This document shows, piece by piece, positions 21,101-33,854 of a stretch of 64,000 bases of DNA. The stretch covers positions 45,472,621-45,536,620 of the forward strand of contig NC_134280.1 of assembly GCF_949628215.1 (NCBI RefSeq), in the 5' to 3' direction. The translations under genes were made by a program, and so were the position numbers. The DNA is from Phalacrocorax aristotelis. Its lineage: Eukaryota; Chordata; Aves; Suliformes; Phalacrocoracidae. Position 1 is the stretch's first letter; every line of letters starts with the position of its first letter. The notes under the pieces are model-generated. The model was not told where the DNA came from. It searched no databases and saw only the letters and a list, made by a program, of their open reading frames with translations.

Positions 21101-24100
21101 GCATAGCCTTTGTAGATCCACTCCCAAACACAAGCTGGAAGTCACAGTTGTGATAAGCAAGTTTGGGTCGAAATGACAAACATCTCATTCTTTCCCATAT
21201 GTCCTTCCCACAAAGGCAGAGCTCTAGACTGGTAATTGTGCTCCTCTCAAAATAGTTCCCAGTATTTCCCAGAAAGCAGGCTCTTATCTCCCCGATAGTG
21301 CTTTTTAAAAATTTTATGCCATTTGTCTCCTTGTCTACCTGGCCCTACTCACCTTCCAGTGCCCCAGAGAAATTATATTTTGCCCTTCTTTGGAAAAATA
21401 TCATTGCAATTTTACTGGAAAGGGTGGGGAGAGATCAGTTTGCCTCTCATCGAGGTGGACTTTGGAGAAGAGTTGAAGGCACCTCTGTCCACAAAGATAC
21501 ATTGGAAAAGTGTGCAAAGGCAGGGCCTCACTCTGCCCAGACCCTTGCAGATCTGACCACCCTATGGCTTTGTCCAAGCTGTGCCTAGCCTAGGGGCTAA
21601 CCCACAAATCTGAAAAGAAAAGCTGTCTTCTGCAGTCTCACTGCCAGCTGGGATTTAACTTCTCCTGGCTCTTTATGTGGGGAATAGAGGTATGGTGTTT
21701 AAAACCCAGACTAGGTCTGCACTAGGTCAAGACTAGGAGTGAGGCTGGAGCTCATCCCAAATGACAGATGTCTCCAGAGACTCAGCCTCTTGTGGTGAGA
21801 TTCCAGTGGTAAAACTGGCCCTTTCTGGATGCAGATAGAAATGTCACAATGAAGGTGATGGGAAACATGGCCAGGTCTAAAGCCTTTTGTCAAGCTTGCC
21901 TTTTGCTGTTATTATTAATTTGTATTAAAAGCTTAATTTTGATGATTAGAAAGGAAGGGAACTTGTTAGCCTTTGCGCTGCTTATTTACTTCTTATATCA
22001 CTTAGGCTTAAAACATACTAGGCAGAAGCACTACACACAGCATGCTACAGCAGCCCTAGTTAAAATGGAAGCGGTTCATAGGCTTTGGACTGGCTCATGC
22101 CACAGAGGGAAACTGCAGTTTTGGTCCAGAGCTACAATGAACAGTTTAACTTACTGATAACACCTGCTGCTTCGGAGGTGTCTGCCCATCCCTAGAGCTG
22201 GGGGTGCAGGGATGGGCAGGGGCAAGACAAAGTCTGCATCACTTAAAAATTAAGAACCTGCCAGATGCTTCCTGTCAGCATTAACTCTTGTTCCTTCCTC
22301 CCAAGCTTTTTCTCCCCAAACCTAGCCCTGACTTTAAATCCCACTTTAAGGGGTCCATTTCCCTTCAGCCATGCTCCTGAGAAGTGCTGCTGTTTCTCCT
22401 TGTTCCCTGAGAGGAGGCTGGACCCCAGGAATGGCCACACTGGGAACTGGTCCCACTTTCAGCACGAGAGCGGCTAAGTGGCCAGAGACATGAAGAGGCC
22501 ATATGCAGGAAGCTTTCTATTTACCCTAATGGGACTGAAAACATGTTTAGTAGATTGGCAAAATATACTGAGAACAGAACTCAGCATGCTTGACATTATG
22601 GGAGTTGGCAAAGACATTCACGGCATTAAAAGTGTATATGTAAATGTGCCAAGCATTATACCTAGCAAGCAGTGGAACATTTCCATCCTACTAGACGGTC
22701 ACCAAGGTCCTGGTCTCCAAGGGAGAGGTGTCCTCAGGATCCAGCCATCAGCTGCCAAGTGGTCTCAGCTAAATGCATCAGTGTCCAACAGGTCAGGAAG
22801 GCTGCACCATGGCCAGGGCAAATGGCTGGCCGGCAGTTACCTCCTGGCGACAGAAAAAACAAGTGGCCCTCCAGGCTGGCAGTGAAAGAGGTAGAAGTGA
22901 CTGAAGAAGGAGCAAGTGACTGAGCACCCCTTTGGTGTGGGAATCAAATCCTACTGTTCATCCAGTGCCAGGCCCATCAGCCAAGGGTTGAGGAATTTGG
23001 CTTTATGCCTGCTCTTTCACCAGGGCAAACCTGCATAAACATTTTGTCTCTCTTTTCCACTTTCCCTTGTTTACACTTACTGAGTTTATACCATTTACCC
23101 ACATGTGCTAAGAAATGCTACAGCTACAATATGAGGTGCCATAGTGTCAGACACTCCTAGTCAGCAGGGAAAAAGGGAGCTGGCAAGCCTCAGCCACCAC
23201 TGCCTGACCTCAGTCTAATGCAAAGCAGAGGCATGGGACCCTGCAAATCCCAACATCTGGCTGTGGGCAGAAGGTTGCAGCTGTCCCTCGCAAGGGGCTG
23301 GCTGAGCACCATCATGCTGTGTCTCCATTGTGTACCCCGCACACAGCAGGCTGTCAGGATGGTTCCGTGCAAGACCAGCCCCGGACCCTGCTACTCCTGA
23401 GCAGCCACCCACTAACTCCTGTTTTCCTTATAAAGTGTTTTCCCCCTCTTTTTGTTCCTCCAGCATCAGAGACTCCTCCTGGGCAGGGTCCCGCAGGCAC
23501 CTGCAGCTTCTCACTGCTCGACTCACATTGACCCAACAGGGCACAGCAGGGTGCAGAGGCAGAAGCAGGAGAGCAGGGCAAGAGTATTTCCCAGTATCTT
23601 GTTGTGTTTTCCCTGAAAGCATCTTTCTTGCTAATGCAAGACCCTGCAAGGCTGCAGGGCAGCCTGTTCCTCACAAGCACTGTTTTGCTTGCAGGGAGGT
23701 GCTCCAGTGCACCCCAGCCACCAAGGCACACTGAAGGGTAATATTTTTTAATGTAAGTCTTCACTCCCAGTGGGCAAAATTGGTCCCTTTCCCACTGTGC
23801 AGTTGCTGAAGAAGCCCTGGGCTTGGTTCACTGTTCATGATTTTTCTTCTGTGTTTCTGTCTAATAAGCCATTACCATCAGGAGGAAATCTGCAGCTGGT
23901 GTATGTGTGCATCCCAGTTTCACCCAGGAGTGCAACCAGCTAATTGTGGGGATGGTGGGGGCCTAGGAGAGGAAAGCTAGGCAGCCCAGAGCAAACGGCC
24001 ATGGGCCAGGAGGAGCAGCTCTGCTTGTGGGCTGCATTTTTCCCAGGGGGTGCACGCCAGTGGTGCTAGCTGGAGAAGGCACCCTCACCTCGGTCAGGGG

Positions 24101-27100
24101 CTGCCTTTCTGAGCTGCTACTGTAGTAGTAGTAATGGGGTAGCAGCTGTGCCAGAGGCTGCAGGGAGGATTGGAAGAGGACTCCATTTTTGACCCCTTCA
24201 GCATGACCAGCAGAAAACCCTGAATTTGAGCTTTTGAGCCCAGGAGACAAGGTAGGCACGCTCTGGGCCAGAATCTGCAAGGTCCGTTTTGGCTGCACTG
24301 ACATGCAAGCCAGGAGCAACACAAGGTGGATGGCGATACTCCACTTTGTGTGAACAACCAGAAACTCACCAGAGCACAGAAGCCACTTTGCTTGGCAGTA
24401 GCCACAGTGTGTCAGAAATCACAGCCAGTGAAACAAGTGCCTCTGAGAATGGCCCAGCTGTTGACCAAGGAAGCTGCACCTGCAGCAAACAGCAGCCCCA
24501 GCTCTAATGAGGGTTATGCTTCGAATATTCACCTTAATGGTCATGTTTTGAATATTGCTGGGAGTTGGCCTGCATGGCCATGGCTCTGAAAATACCACAT
24601 AGGCAAAGATGTCTCCTGTGGATGCTCTTCTCACCCTGCTGGAGCCTTCAAGCTGTTGGCAGCTGCCTGGCTTAGTCCAGGGGCTGAAGAAGTTAACAAC
24701 AGAGGTAGCTGAAATGTTAAACTAGGTGGCCTATATATGCCAAGAAATGTTTGTGATTGCTCTTTGATGTTAATCTGTAGTATTCTGTGTAAGTACAGTT
24801 GGCTGTGCTTTTCATATAAATTAATTACAAAGACCTCATCATGCATGTGGAGGACAGTGGGCAGCGTTATAAATGCTGCATGCAGTCATTTAAGGTCACA
24901 GGGGGAAATCCTGCTGCAAGGCTGTGCTATGGTAGTGTGCCTCCCTTCTCTCAGAAAGGCCACCCTGGCAATCACAGCTTCTCCAACTGGTGAGCCACAG
25001 TTTGAGCAGATCCCCCTCCTGTGCACTCAGATTCCTCCCTCCGTCCTTGTCAGCCCTGGTGAGAGGCACAGAGTCCCTTCCTCAGTCACCAGCACCCCTG
25101 GGGCAATTTGGAGATGAGAGACACACTTGGTCTGGACACTGGGGATGCATGCACTTTTTAACAAAAGAAAACTAGCGTATTCAGGAGCTGATCCAGAAAG
25201 CAGACATCCAGAATTACAGGGAGGCTATAACAGGGTTACTCAGTGGAGAGTGGGTCACCAGCACCCAAGCTGGCGTATGCTGCATGCATTTTAGGCAAAG
25301 TACCCTAGGAAAATAAGTGACACCTTGTTAAGACACCTGCGGTCTGCAGCAGCACTTGGTTTGGTTTTCTTGCAACATTTCATTCTCGGCCTTGTAGTGA
25401 CAAGCTCTGAAGTCTTTACCTTGCAGCTCAAAAAGTAAATTGCTGCTCAACATTTGTCAGGCTGTGGAGAAGACATGTTCCAGCTGTACTGTGTGTACGT
25501 ACCAGGTATGCACCAGCCCTGAAACCTGGCTTATGAGGAGCCTTGTCAGCAGCTCACCTCCCTGCTTTGCATAGACAGCCTGCATCCTTTTCAGAAGGGA
25601 GAAGTCACCTCCTTTCTCTCTCCCCTTTCCTCTCACCCTTTTTACCCGAAACTTTGGCAGAGGAAATCAACTAACACAAAGGAGAAGCATCTCACTTTCC
25701 ATCAGAGATTAGTCAGAGGAAATATCAGCCCATAAGGTGAGAAAAGAATAGCTATGAACAAATAGAAGCAGGGAAATAGAAGGGAAAAGCTTATGCAGCC
25801 TCCTGTTTGCCAAGGTAAAACCACTGTGGTGCCTACCCCAATGTCTGCCATCACTCACCCATCTTTCTCAAAGCTCTTTGTAATTGTTAGCTAAATTGAT
25901 TTACTTTAACATAGAAAAGGGAGGGGTAATATCTGAGTGACAAGGGCACAGGATGCTGGGATGCACAGGGCACAGGTGTGGGGAGCATCGGGGCTGGCAT
26001 GGGGTGCAGCTCAGGCACGTGGCTGCCAGCAGCCCAGCAGCACCTTCCTATCACTGCAGTTTGAAAACGCCTTCACTGAGCTGTGGGTTGGGGCAGGGGG
26101 GAAGCCTCTCACTCTTTTCCTGTGGGCAGCTCTCCATCAGCTTTGCTTGCCCCAAGGAAACACCACAGCAGGTGCTAAAGCTGTCGGAAGGGCTGCTGTG
26201 GTGGCCTCTCCTGGGCGCTGCTCCCATCCCTCCCTGCTGCTGAAGGGAGAGATTGACCACTGCCTTCTCTCCTGTTTCACGGTGGTGGCAGCAATCGCAG
26301 GGTTAAAGCCATTGTGGTTTCCAGCTGTGGGTGAGGTCCCAGGCCAGAAATGGAGGAAAGGGAACCAGCGGCTGCAGGGCCCTGGGGCTGTAGGAACCAT
26401 GGGGGCAGGAGCCACAGCCCCCCACCATCAGAGCCCACTGCCTGCCTGCCCACCCTGCCCATGATCACAGAGAAGCAGAAACACAGCTCAAGGTGTAATC
26501 ATGGACCTTTTATGACAGTCACGTGGACACCGCACTGCTGTTGCTGTCACAGAACCTGGGAACACTAGCAGGTGACAGACCCTGATGGGATAATATCTGC
26601 TGCTTTTTAATATTTTCACACTTTTGACAGTTGCCTCTCAGATTTATGCTTCTCTGATGTCTTATACACGGCTCATTCATTTTCCTTGTGGGGAATCAGG
26701 TGGCTCAGTGTTTGCTGAGCACCAAGAAGGTCTTGGGAAATAACTTTCCCCAGGTGGGAGGTTCGAGAGAAAGGCAAAGTGTTGATCCAGGAGGTGACCC
26801 TGTGGTGTCTCATTTATTAGCAGGAGATGTAATGTGATTACATGTACACTTCCAGAGCAGTTCCCTGTGAAGACTGAATGCAGGACCATTAGATACAGAA
26901 GCCATAAAGCTGCTAGAGATAGAGACTTTGCCCAGTGCCAAAACCAGATGTCCAGTGGAAGAAAACACATGTGGAGAAACTTTGAGGTGCCACAGCTTCA
27001 AATTACCTCATCCAAAACAACTGCTCCACAGTTTCACTCCGTCACTGCAAGGCCAGCACTGTTGAGAAGAACACATCACCCCTTGTTTCCAGTGTGCCAC

Positions 27101-30100
27101 ATCCTTTAAACCAGCAGAACATGGCACAGTAACTGCTGGTGGCCAGAGACAAATGCCAAGCAAATTCCAATGAGAAATTAGGCACATTTTTTTCCATGAG
27201 GCTGATTAACCATCAGAACGTGTTTCTGGAATGGGAAAGGCACTCGATTGCCCATCATCCCACCAGGTTTTTGTATCCAGAGGGAGGCTGCGCCCACCTG
27301 GCAAGCAGCTGCTGCCCATAGACCATGCACAACAGGATGGCTTTTGCCCCTGCCACCCATCTTCCTTGTGGAAAGCAGGGGGAGGGAAGGTGACCTGTGG
27401 GCTGAGACATGGGCCAAACTGGTTTGGATTGTCTGTGTGTTGACTAGAGGCCTTTAGCATCCTGGAAGGTAATTTCTGCAAAGCAGCTTTACTATAAAGG
27501 CTAGTGCTGACTGCCTTTCCAGAAAGCATGCTGCAGCCAAGGAGAAGGACAAGTTGTCACACTTGATGCAGCTCTAAGAAGAAGAAATTCAAGAAGCAGA
27601 GATGGATAGAGGAGTTTGGACTAAGGAGTCTAATCATCTCCTCTGACCTTACAGATGTACCACTCAGCGCATTTTCTGTAGCATCTTTCAAAGGAAGCAC
27701 TAGGAAATATTTCCTGGTGTGAGAAAATTACAATCTAAAGGGTAAAAATTGAAGTCAGCAAGTATCTCAACATGCCACAGGGACAACAAGACAATCTTAG
27801 ATACAGAGCATAAGAAGACTGAAAAGAGGAGACCCATGGATGCTCTGAAAGGCTCAGAGCTGATGGGGTGAGTAGGCAGAGGGAAAAGAAGCTACAGGGT
27901 AACAGTGAAAAAGCATTGCAGAATTTCAAAAGGTGGCAACCCAGAAGGGCGTGGGAGGCTGCAAAAGGGGTAATAGGAAAAAAGTTATTGCTCTGATTTG
28001 ATGTGACCTTCTTTTACAGTGGATGGAGTTTGTACCCATCCTGCTGAGACAACAGAACCTCGCACAGGTGCTGGAGTCCATTTCAGTGATACGTGGCTGT
28101 GCATGGACAACCTTCTGACTCCTTCAGATGACACTCTGGGAATACCTGGTTGACTTGCATTTTTTGTGGTTTTTTTTTTCTCCTAAAAATGCCATTTCGG
28201 CAAAAATATTGAGTATGTCTTATGCAGCTTTAGGTAAAATTTGAAGAGATTGATTTTAAAGTTTTTATTCCAATGGCACTTGATTTTTCTGCTTAATTGG
28301 GTATACACAAAATTATTTAAAGACAGAGATTCAGATGCAATACTTTGCATGCCCTGAATCAAAATTCCCTGATCTGAAAAAACAGTTTATAAGATTTTCT
28401 TGAAAGAAGAACAAAAAGGTTGTGCCAATCTGGAACCTACTTTTTCCTCTTTCTAGGCCTCACCATTTTTCACAGATCAGAAAACACAGTTTTCCTGCAA
28501 TATCTGTCCATCTGACTGCATCATCCTCAAAAGAGAGCAGCCAGAAGACACAGGCCCTGCACTACTCTGTGCTTCCCTTCCCAGACAAAAAGTCTACCTT
28601 GCTGTTAAAGCAGCTCGGGCCTTGTGAAGACAGTGTCCCCATCATCATCTTCACCTTCTAGCCCCACCTCAGTGGCAGAATTGCGTCCAGTCATAAAGGG
28701 CAATCTCAGCCTAAATGGTATGTGTTGTCCTGCAGGACCTGTGGGGACCAGGATAGCACCCTTGGGATGCAAGTGGACAGATGGCCAGAGCTGTGAGAAC
28801 TGCTAATAAAAAACCAGGCTCATCTACAGAGTATTGATTATTTCCCTTGCTTTGCTGTTGCAAACAGCCGCCTGCTGCATGTAAGCTAGCTTCCTTGCTT
28901 CTCCAGGCTGAAAAGGACACGTCACCCTCCCCTCCAGAAAACAATTTTATCCTTCCACCCAAAGGCTTTCTAGCATTAACTAAATAAAGAAGTTCTGCAC
29001 CCACTGGGTGCTGCATAGGTAGAGGACTTGCTTAAAGATGACTGCAGCCTCCAGCACCTCAGGCAGGGACCACCTTCACTCACTGGAGCCTGGGAGGGAG
29101 CATCAGAGGAAGCAGCACATCTTGCTGCCAGCTCTGACCCCTCACAGCACCCTGCTCTCTCTATATTGCCTCTCCATATGTTGTCCCTGGTTTCTCACAG
29201 GTAGGGCACACCTACTCACACCCCACATGGGTATTACCAGCGTGGCTCTCTGGCGAGTAGATGACACACAGGGCCAACCTCCCCAGGGCAGAGCAGGAGG
29301 CAATGCCACCCACGGGCTTTACCTGCCCTCGGAGAGAAATGAAGACTCAGCATTCCCCAAGAAAACAGCCAAATCCTCCCTATCAGCATCACGGGAGCTA
29401 CTCCACGCACAGTCTAAGAGAACTGAGCATCTGCGTGCTAGGTTCCCGCGCTGCTTCCTCCCAGCATGTATTTTAATATGTTCAACACTGCATATAACAA
29501 ATCCTACTGCTATATCTGCTTTAGCACACTTCAGAGGCATCATCTTTAACAGGCTGTCCTATTTGGAGGTGCAGAAGGCAGGCTGTTGTTTCTCCAGCCT
29601 ATCACAAACAGCGCTGGTACAGTGCCTTTGATCTACACATTACACAAAAGGCTTTCGCCCCCACAAAGGGGGAAGGATGCAAGAAGATGCATCTCCCTTG
29701 CAGATGCTTCTCTGCCAGAAATATATGAGTGCAGCTTGGGAGGCACCCTGGGCCTCCCTCTCCCTTCCCTGCTGCTCCCAGAGGACCTCAGAGTCCCCAG
29801 CCCCCTCTCTCCCACTCTCTGTGAGTTACCACCTCTCTCCACAGACTTTTTCCCCAACATTAGGACATTCCTTAGGGGCAGTTTACAAACATTTCCTTTC
29901 CCCTCTCATCCAAGTACCAGGCTCCAGTCAGCTTGTGCAGGTGCCAATAGCAATCCAATCCAATCCCATCCCCTCCTCTAACCTTTCCCCCAGACCTGCA
30001 GCTCTGAGTTTGCTTTTCACCCTTCCTTCTCCACTACCTGATTAAGTGCCTCAGCTGAAGCTCATGGGGACAACAAGCTGGCGACTCTGAACTTTTTGAT

Positions 30101-32270
30101 TTCCTCAGACCTGCAGTACAACACTGCATGACAATGTCAGCCCCAGGTCACTGGTGTGTGCTAGAGATGATGCAGCGAAGGTTTGATTGTGCATGTACTA
30201 AAGATGCTGTGAAGGAAACTAAAGATTGTTTAGACCCATGTAAAGTTCCAGTGCTGTGCAGGTGAAAGCCTCCCACAGACCAGCTGCTGCCTTTTGTAAG
30301 TCTTCTTGCAAGTGCCTCCTGCTGCAGGGGGCTGCTGGTGGCTCCTGCGAGCTATGGTACACCCCATGCCTGACTGCGAGGAGTCACAGGAGAGATGCTG
30401 CCCACACCCATCCACCTGTTGCTTGGGGAGCCGGAGAGAAGTGCAGATGAAAGCCCAATGTTATTCATCAAACTGCAGTCACACAGACCAATGCTAATGC
30501 TGTGATGATCCACCCTGACAATACAGCATCAAAGGGAGAGAGGCAGAGCTCAGAGCAAGTTTTGTGGCGGTTGTCCTGCCATTGAAATACTCGGTAGGGA
30601 GGAACAAGGCTCTTCCCAGGCGTCTGAATGAGGTAAAAGGTGGGTGGGTAGGAGACCTGGGCGGTCCTGAATAAAGCAGTTGCTGCAGGAGGCCCCTGGC
30701 TCTTGTTTACTAATTCAAATCTTGGCTGAGGGTAACATTTTCAAAAGCATGTTTATATGTACCAGAAATAACCCTGGAGCTCCTCGTGACATCGGATGAC
30801 ACAAATGTTTGCATCACTTTTGAAAAATGACGTTTACTATTTCTGAGACATTTATACCAGTGCAGCAGCCTGAGGTTTCCTCAGAAAACTGCTTGTTACT
30901 TCTTTGAAACAATTTTGAGATCTCCTTGAGTACAAATTTCTCTTTAAAAAAGCCAGCATGACATATTTTGACTTCCCTTGTTTGACAATATCATAGTTAT
31001 TTCATCTCAATAATGTAAAACATGATTGTTTCAGCTTTGCCTTCTCATTTTGCTCTGTGTGCTTTTGTATTACATTATCATATTTCAATGCCACAGAGCC
31101 CAGATGGAGTACATATAATATTTTGTCTCTTGGACATTCTCTGGCACATTACACTGAAAATTTTGAACCCTATCGCAGTAAAATATTTCACTAGCTCCAA
31201 GTCAGGACTTGATTTGTTTTGGAATTTTGATTTTTTAAAAAATATAAAATCTTCAGCTTTTTTTTCCCCGTTATGCAGCAAAACCAGCTATTAAAATGAC
31301 AGCTAGCCCCTCTGAAGAAATGCTCTATTTCCCAAAGGTTCATTACTTGGCCTCTGTGAAATGAGAGATTTCAGCCCAGCTCCTAGTGGACAAGCCTTCA
31401 GTTTCTAAAAGGACACCCTTGTGTTTGCAATGACCTCATCACACTGGACGTTTCTTGATGCGGCTCCCCATTAGGGTTTGTCCATGGGGTTAAAGTGAGT
31501 TCAAAGGCTCCCACCCCATCCTGCCTCGCTTTGCTTCCCCTCTCCCTGTCCCTCACCTGGGCACATGACCCTTCTCCTGTTTGTGCGGTCCTCCTCTAAA
31601 CCAGCTCAGTGAGATGAGCTGAGCCAAACAAACACACCAGAAACCTCACTTGGAAAAACAAGGAGTGGCCATCAGGACAGACACAGAGCTGCTCCCTGCT
31701 CCACTGCCACCACTCTGGGTGCCGATTGCCCCCAATGTTTGTTGTTTACTGTATTGTCATTCTCCTTCATTACCATCTCATCTGGTCTGAGCTAACTGCA
31801 ACATTAAAATGCCAGCATGCCTGTTTTGCCCTCTGAGCATTGCCCAAGAGGACCTAGTGATGCGAGCTTCTCTCCAGCCCAGACTCTAGCCAAGGTTGGT
31901 GGGGAAGCTGTCCCTGCAGCTCTCTGTGCAGAAGCAAAGCCAGGCTCTTCCCCTGCACGAACTTACTCAGAAAAAATACATGTGTTTGCCTGTGCTGAGG
32001 TTTCTTCTCTTTTGCCTTTTACAGGAAATTGTATGAGAGTCCTCAAAACCATGGGCCCGTGGCCAGAAAGACCGAGGCCCTTTTTGCATAGAAAGACAGG
32101 GACAATCTTGCAGCTAACCCTCTCACCATGCAGAGATAAAACATCCCTCTGGCAGCTTCCCGTGGGATGGGTGGGGTGAGGAGCCTTTTGTTGCTCTCAG
32201 TTACTGATTTATTTTCTTACGCCCGCCCACCCCTCCCACACTCTCAGGAGCCAAGCCCTTGCTCTTTGTT
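18176..32270. other. Intergenic, no gene recognised
   Basis: Fourteen kilobases upstream of the TP53I11 CpG island with no exon, tRNA, rRNA or clear repeat that I can support. The longest frames (about 175-200 codons near 25.9-26.5 and 29.0-29.6 kb) lack domains and flanking splice signals. Regulatory elements may be present but cannot be told from sequence alone. Confidence 0.4.
22183..22218. repeat. Short perfect hairpin
   Basis: TGCCCATCCCT (22183-22193) pairs with AGGGATGGGCA (22208-22218): an 11-bp perfect stem with a 14-base loop. It is too short for a typical pre-miRNA; role unknown. Confidence 0.7.
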
Positions 32271-32274
32271 CCCA

Positions 32275-32860
32275 CACACCGAGCCTTGGTCACGCGTGGC
32301 CCCGGTGCAGCCTAGGCTCAACCCACATACAAACCACACGGAACCCACGCGTAACCCCCAGGTAACCCACGCACTGCCTGGGGCCGGGGGACCGGTGCAG
32401 GCGGTGGGGCCGCCCCGTCGGGGCGGGGTGGTGGTGGCAGCGGGTCCCGCCCGCGGTGGGCCGGCCCGGGCGGAGCGGGCGGGCGCAGTAAAGGCGGTGC
32501 AACCGAGGGGAGCGGGGCTCAGCCGGGCCGCCGGCGGGCTGCGGGGCGCCGGCTGGTCTCCCCCGGCGTTGCTTTGCCCATGGGGCAGCCGCGCCGAGGC
32601 CTCGGGATCCCCTCGTCCGCCGTCGGGACGTGCCCTGGGGCGGTGAGTACCGAGCGTGTCCCTCTGCCTTTCCTCCGCTGTCCCCCGGGGTCTCGGGGAC
32701 CAGGGTCGGGGGGATCGGGGGCCTCCGGCTGCTGGCAGCCACCGTCCGGCCCCCGTTCCCCGGCGTCCGCATGGAGAGGGCTCCCCGGAGTGGGCGCGGG
32801 AGAAAGGGAGGGGGAGGGAGGAAGGAATGGACAGACGGACGGACAGGGTCGGCAGGAGTG
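32275..32860 (+). promoter_or_regulatory. TP53I11: CpG island, probable TP53I11 promoter
   Basis: This is the only strongly GC- and CpG-rich stretch in the window. It carries GC boxes (GGGGCGGGG at 32420-32428, further GGGCGG-type motifs near 32470-32490) and no convincing TATA box. A good splice donor (GCG/GTGAGT at 32643) lies inside it. It is on the correct strand and upstream of the TP53I11 coding exons, with no other gene between. A dispersed-start CpG promoter is inferred; the exact start site is not visible. Confidence 0.75.
32500..32642 (+). other. TP53I11: TP53I11 exon 1, non-coding (5' end uncertain)
   Basis: The exon is inferred from a consensus donor GTGAGT at 32643-32648 at the heart of the CpG island. 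The TP53I11 start codon lies in the next exon, so this would be 5' UTR. The 5' boundary given is an estimate. An ATG at 32580 opens a frame across the donor but does not join in a recognisable way to the TP53I11 protein. Confidence 0.5.
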
Positions 32861-33804
32861 GGAGCAACCCTTGTGCTGACTGTGTATGGCTGCGGTGGGA
32901 CCGTCTCAGTCCTGGTTGTGCGTTGTGGGATGTGGGTTGTGCGGGTGGGGTGGGTGGAGGAGGTGGTGGTGGAGCGCTGCATCCTGGTGCGAGAGTGGTG
33001 GGTTACCTGGAGACGTGGCGGGGACAGTAGTCATGCCGCCCTCCAAGGTAATGCATAGGTGGGTTCGGCATCCCACAGGCTGGGAGCTTTGTGACAGGGG
33101 CTTTCTCCTGGCTGTCACTCCACTCAAAGGCTGGGGTCCCATGTTGCTTCTTTCCTGGAAGCACCCATTCTTTTCTGCTTGCTCAGGAAGAGTCACAGGA
33201 CTGCAGTCCCAAAAGGGTGCCTCAGGTGCCTGGAAGAAGAGGCTGTGTCCTGACTGCTGTATGGGCTGGGAGGTCAGCCTCAATGGCTGAGCTGTGCCTG
33301 GGGTTGGGATAAGGGAGGCTGGCACGGCTGTGCTTCCATGGGATGCTGCCCTGGAGGTGGGCTGGGGAGCCCTGGCTGCAGGGAGGGCTTGGCCATGGGG
33401 GACAGGATGGTATTTGGGCAGGAGATGGAGGGAAAAGGATGGGGTGAGAGAGCTGCACTGCAGGAGGGAACTGGGGAGAGGAGATGGGGCAGAGCCCCTG
33501 GTATTACAGAACAGGGAAGGTGAGGTGAGCCAGCTCTCAATGGGCTCTGCATCCCTGCCTGGGGACTCATGTGTCCTTGCAGGCTGAGACGTCTGCTGTG
33601 CCACTTGTGGGGCCTGGCTGTCCCTGCTGAGCAGCAGCAGCTCTTAGGTTTTTCAGGTGGGTACAGCTCCAACTGAGCAAACCGGGCTGAGGGAGAAGCA
33701 GAACACTATTCAGTGCTTGCTCCTTGCCCTGCCCCAGCCCTGCCTGGAGTTGGAGTCTACCAAGCCTTTCCCTTACCTGAGCAATGTTCCTGTCTCTCTT
33801 GCAG

Positions 33805-33854
33805 CTGCCCAAGAGACAGGACCAACAAAGCCCAAGCTGCAACTGATTAAACAG
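33805..33854 (+). other. Candidate alternative 5' UTR exon
   Basis: A 50-bp segment is flanked by a strong acceptor (CCTGTCTCTCTTGCAG ending 33804) and a good donor (CAG/GTACTG at 33855). It lies 1.2 kb after exon 1. It has no start codon. Chance cryptic splice pairs of this quality do occur, so RNA evidence is required. Confidence 0.3.

Noticed and set aside
25937..26464. 175-codon + strand frame
   Set aside because: Competing frames on both strands, no splice signals and no domain.
29038..29631. 197-codon + strand open frame
   Set aside because: No recognisable domain, no flanking splice or promoter support, and ordinary composition for a chance frame.
32290..33604. Long - strand open frames (over 200 codons) across and next to the CpG island
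   Set aside because: GC-rich sequence has few stop codons. The translations are proline/arginine-rich, match no family I know and overlap each other.
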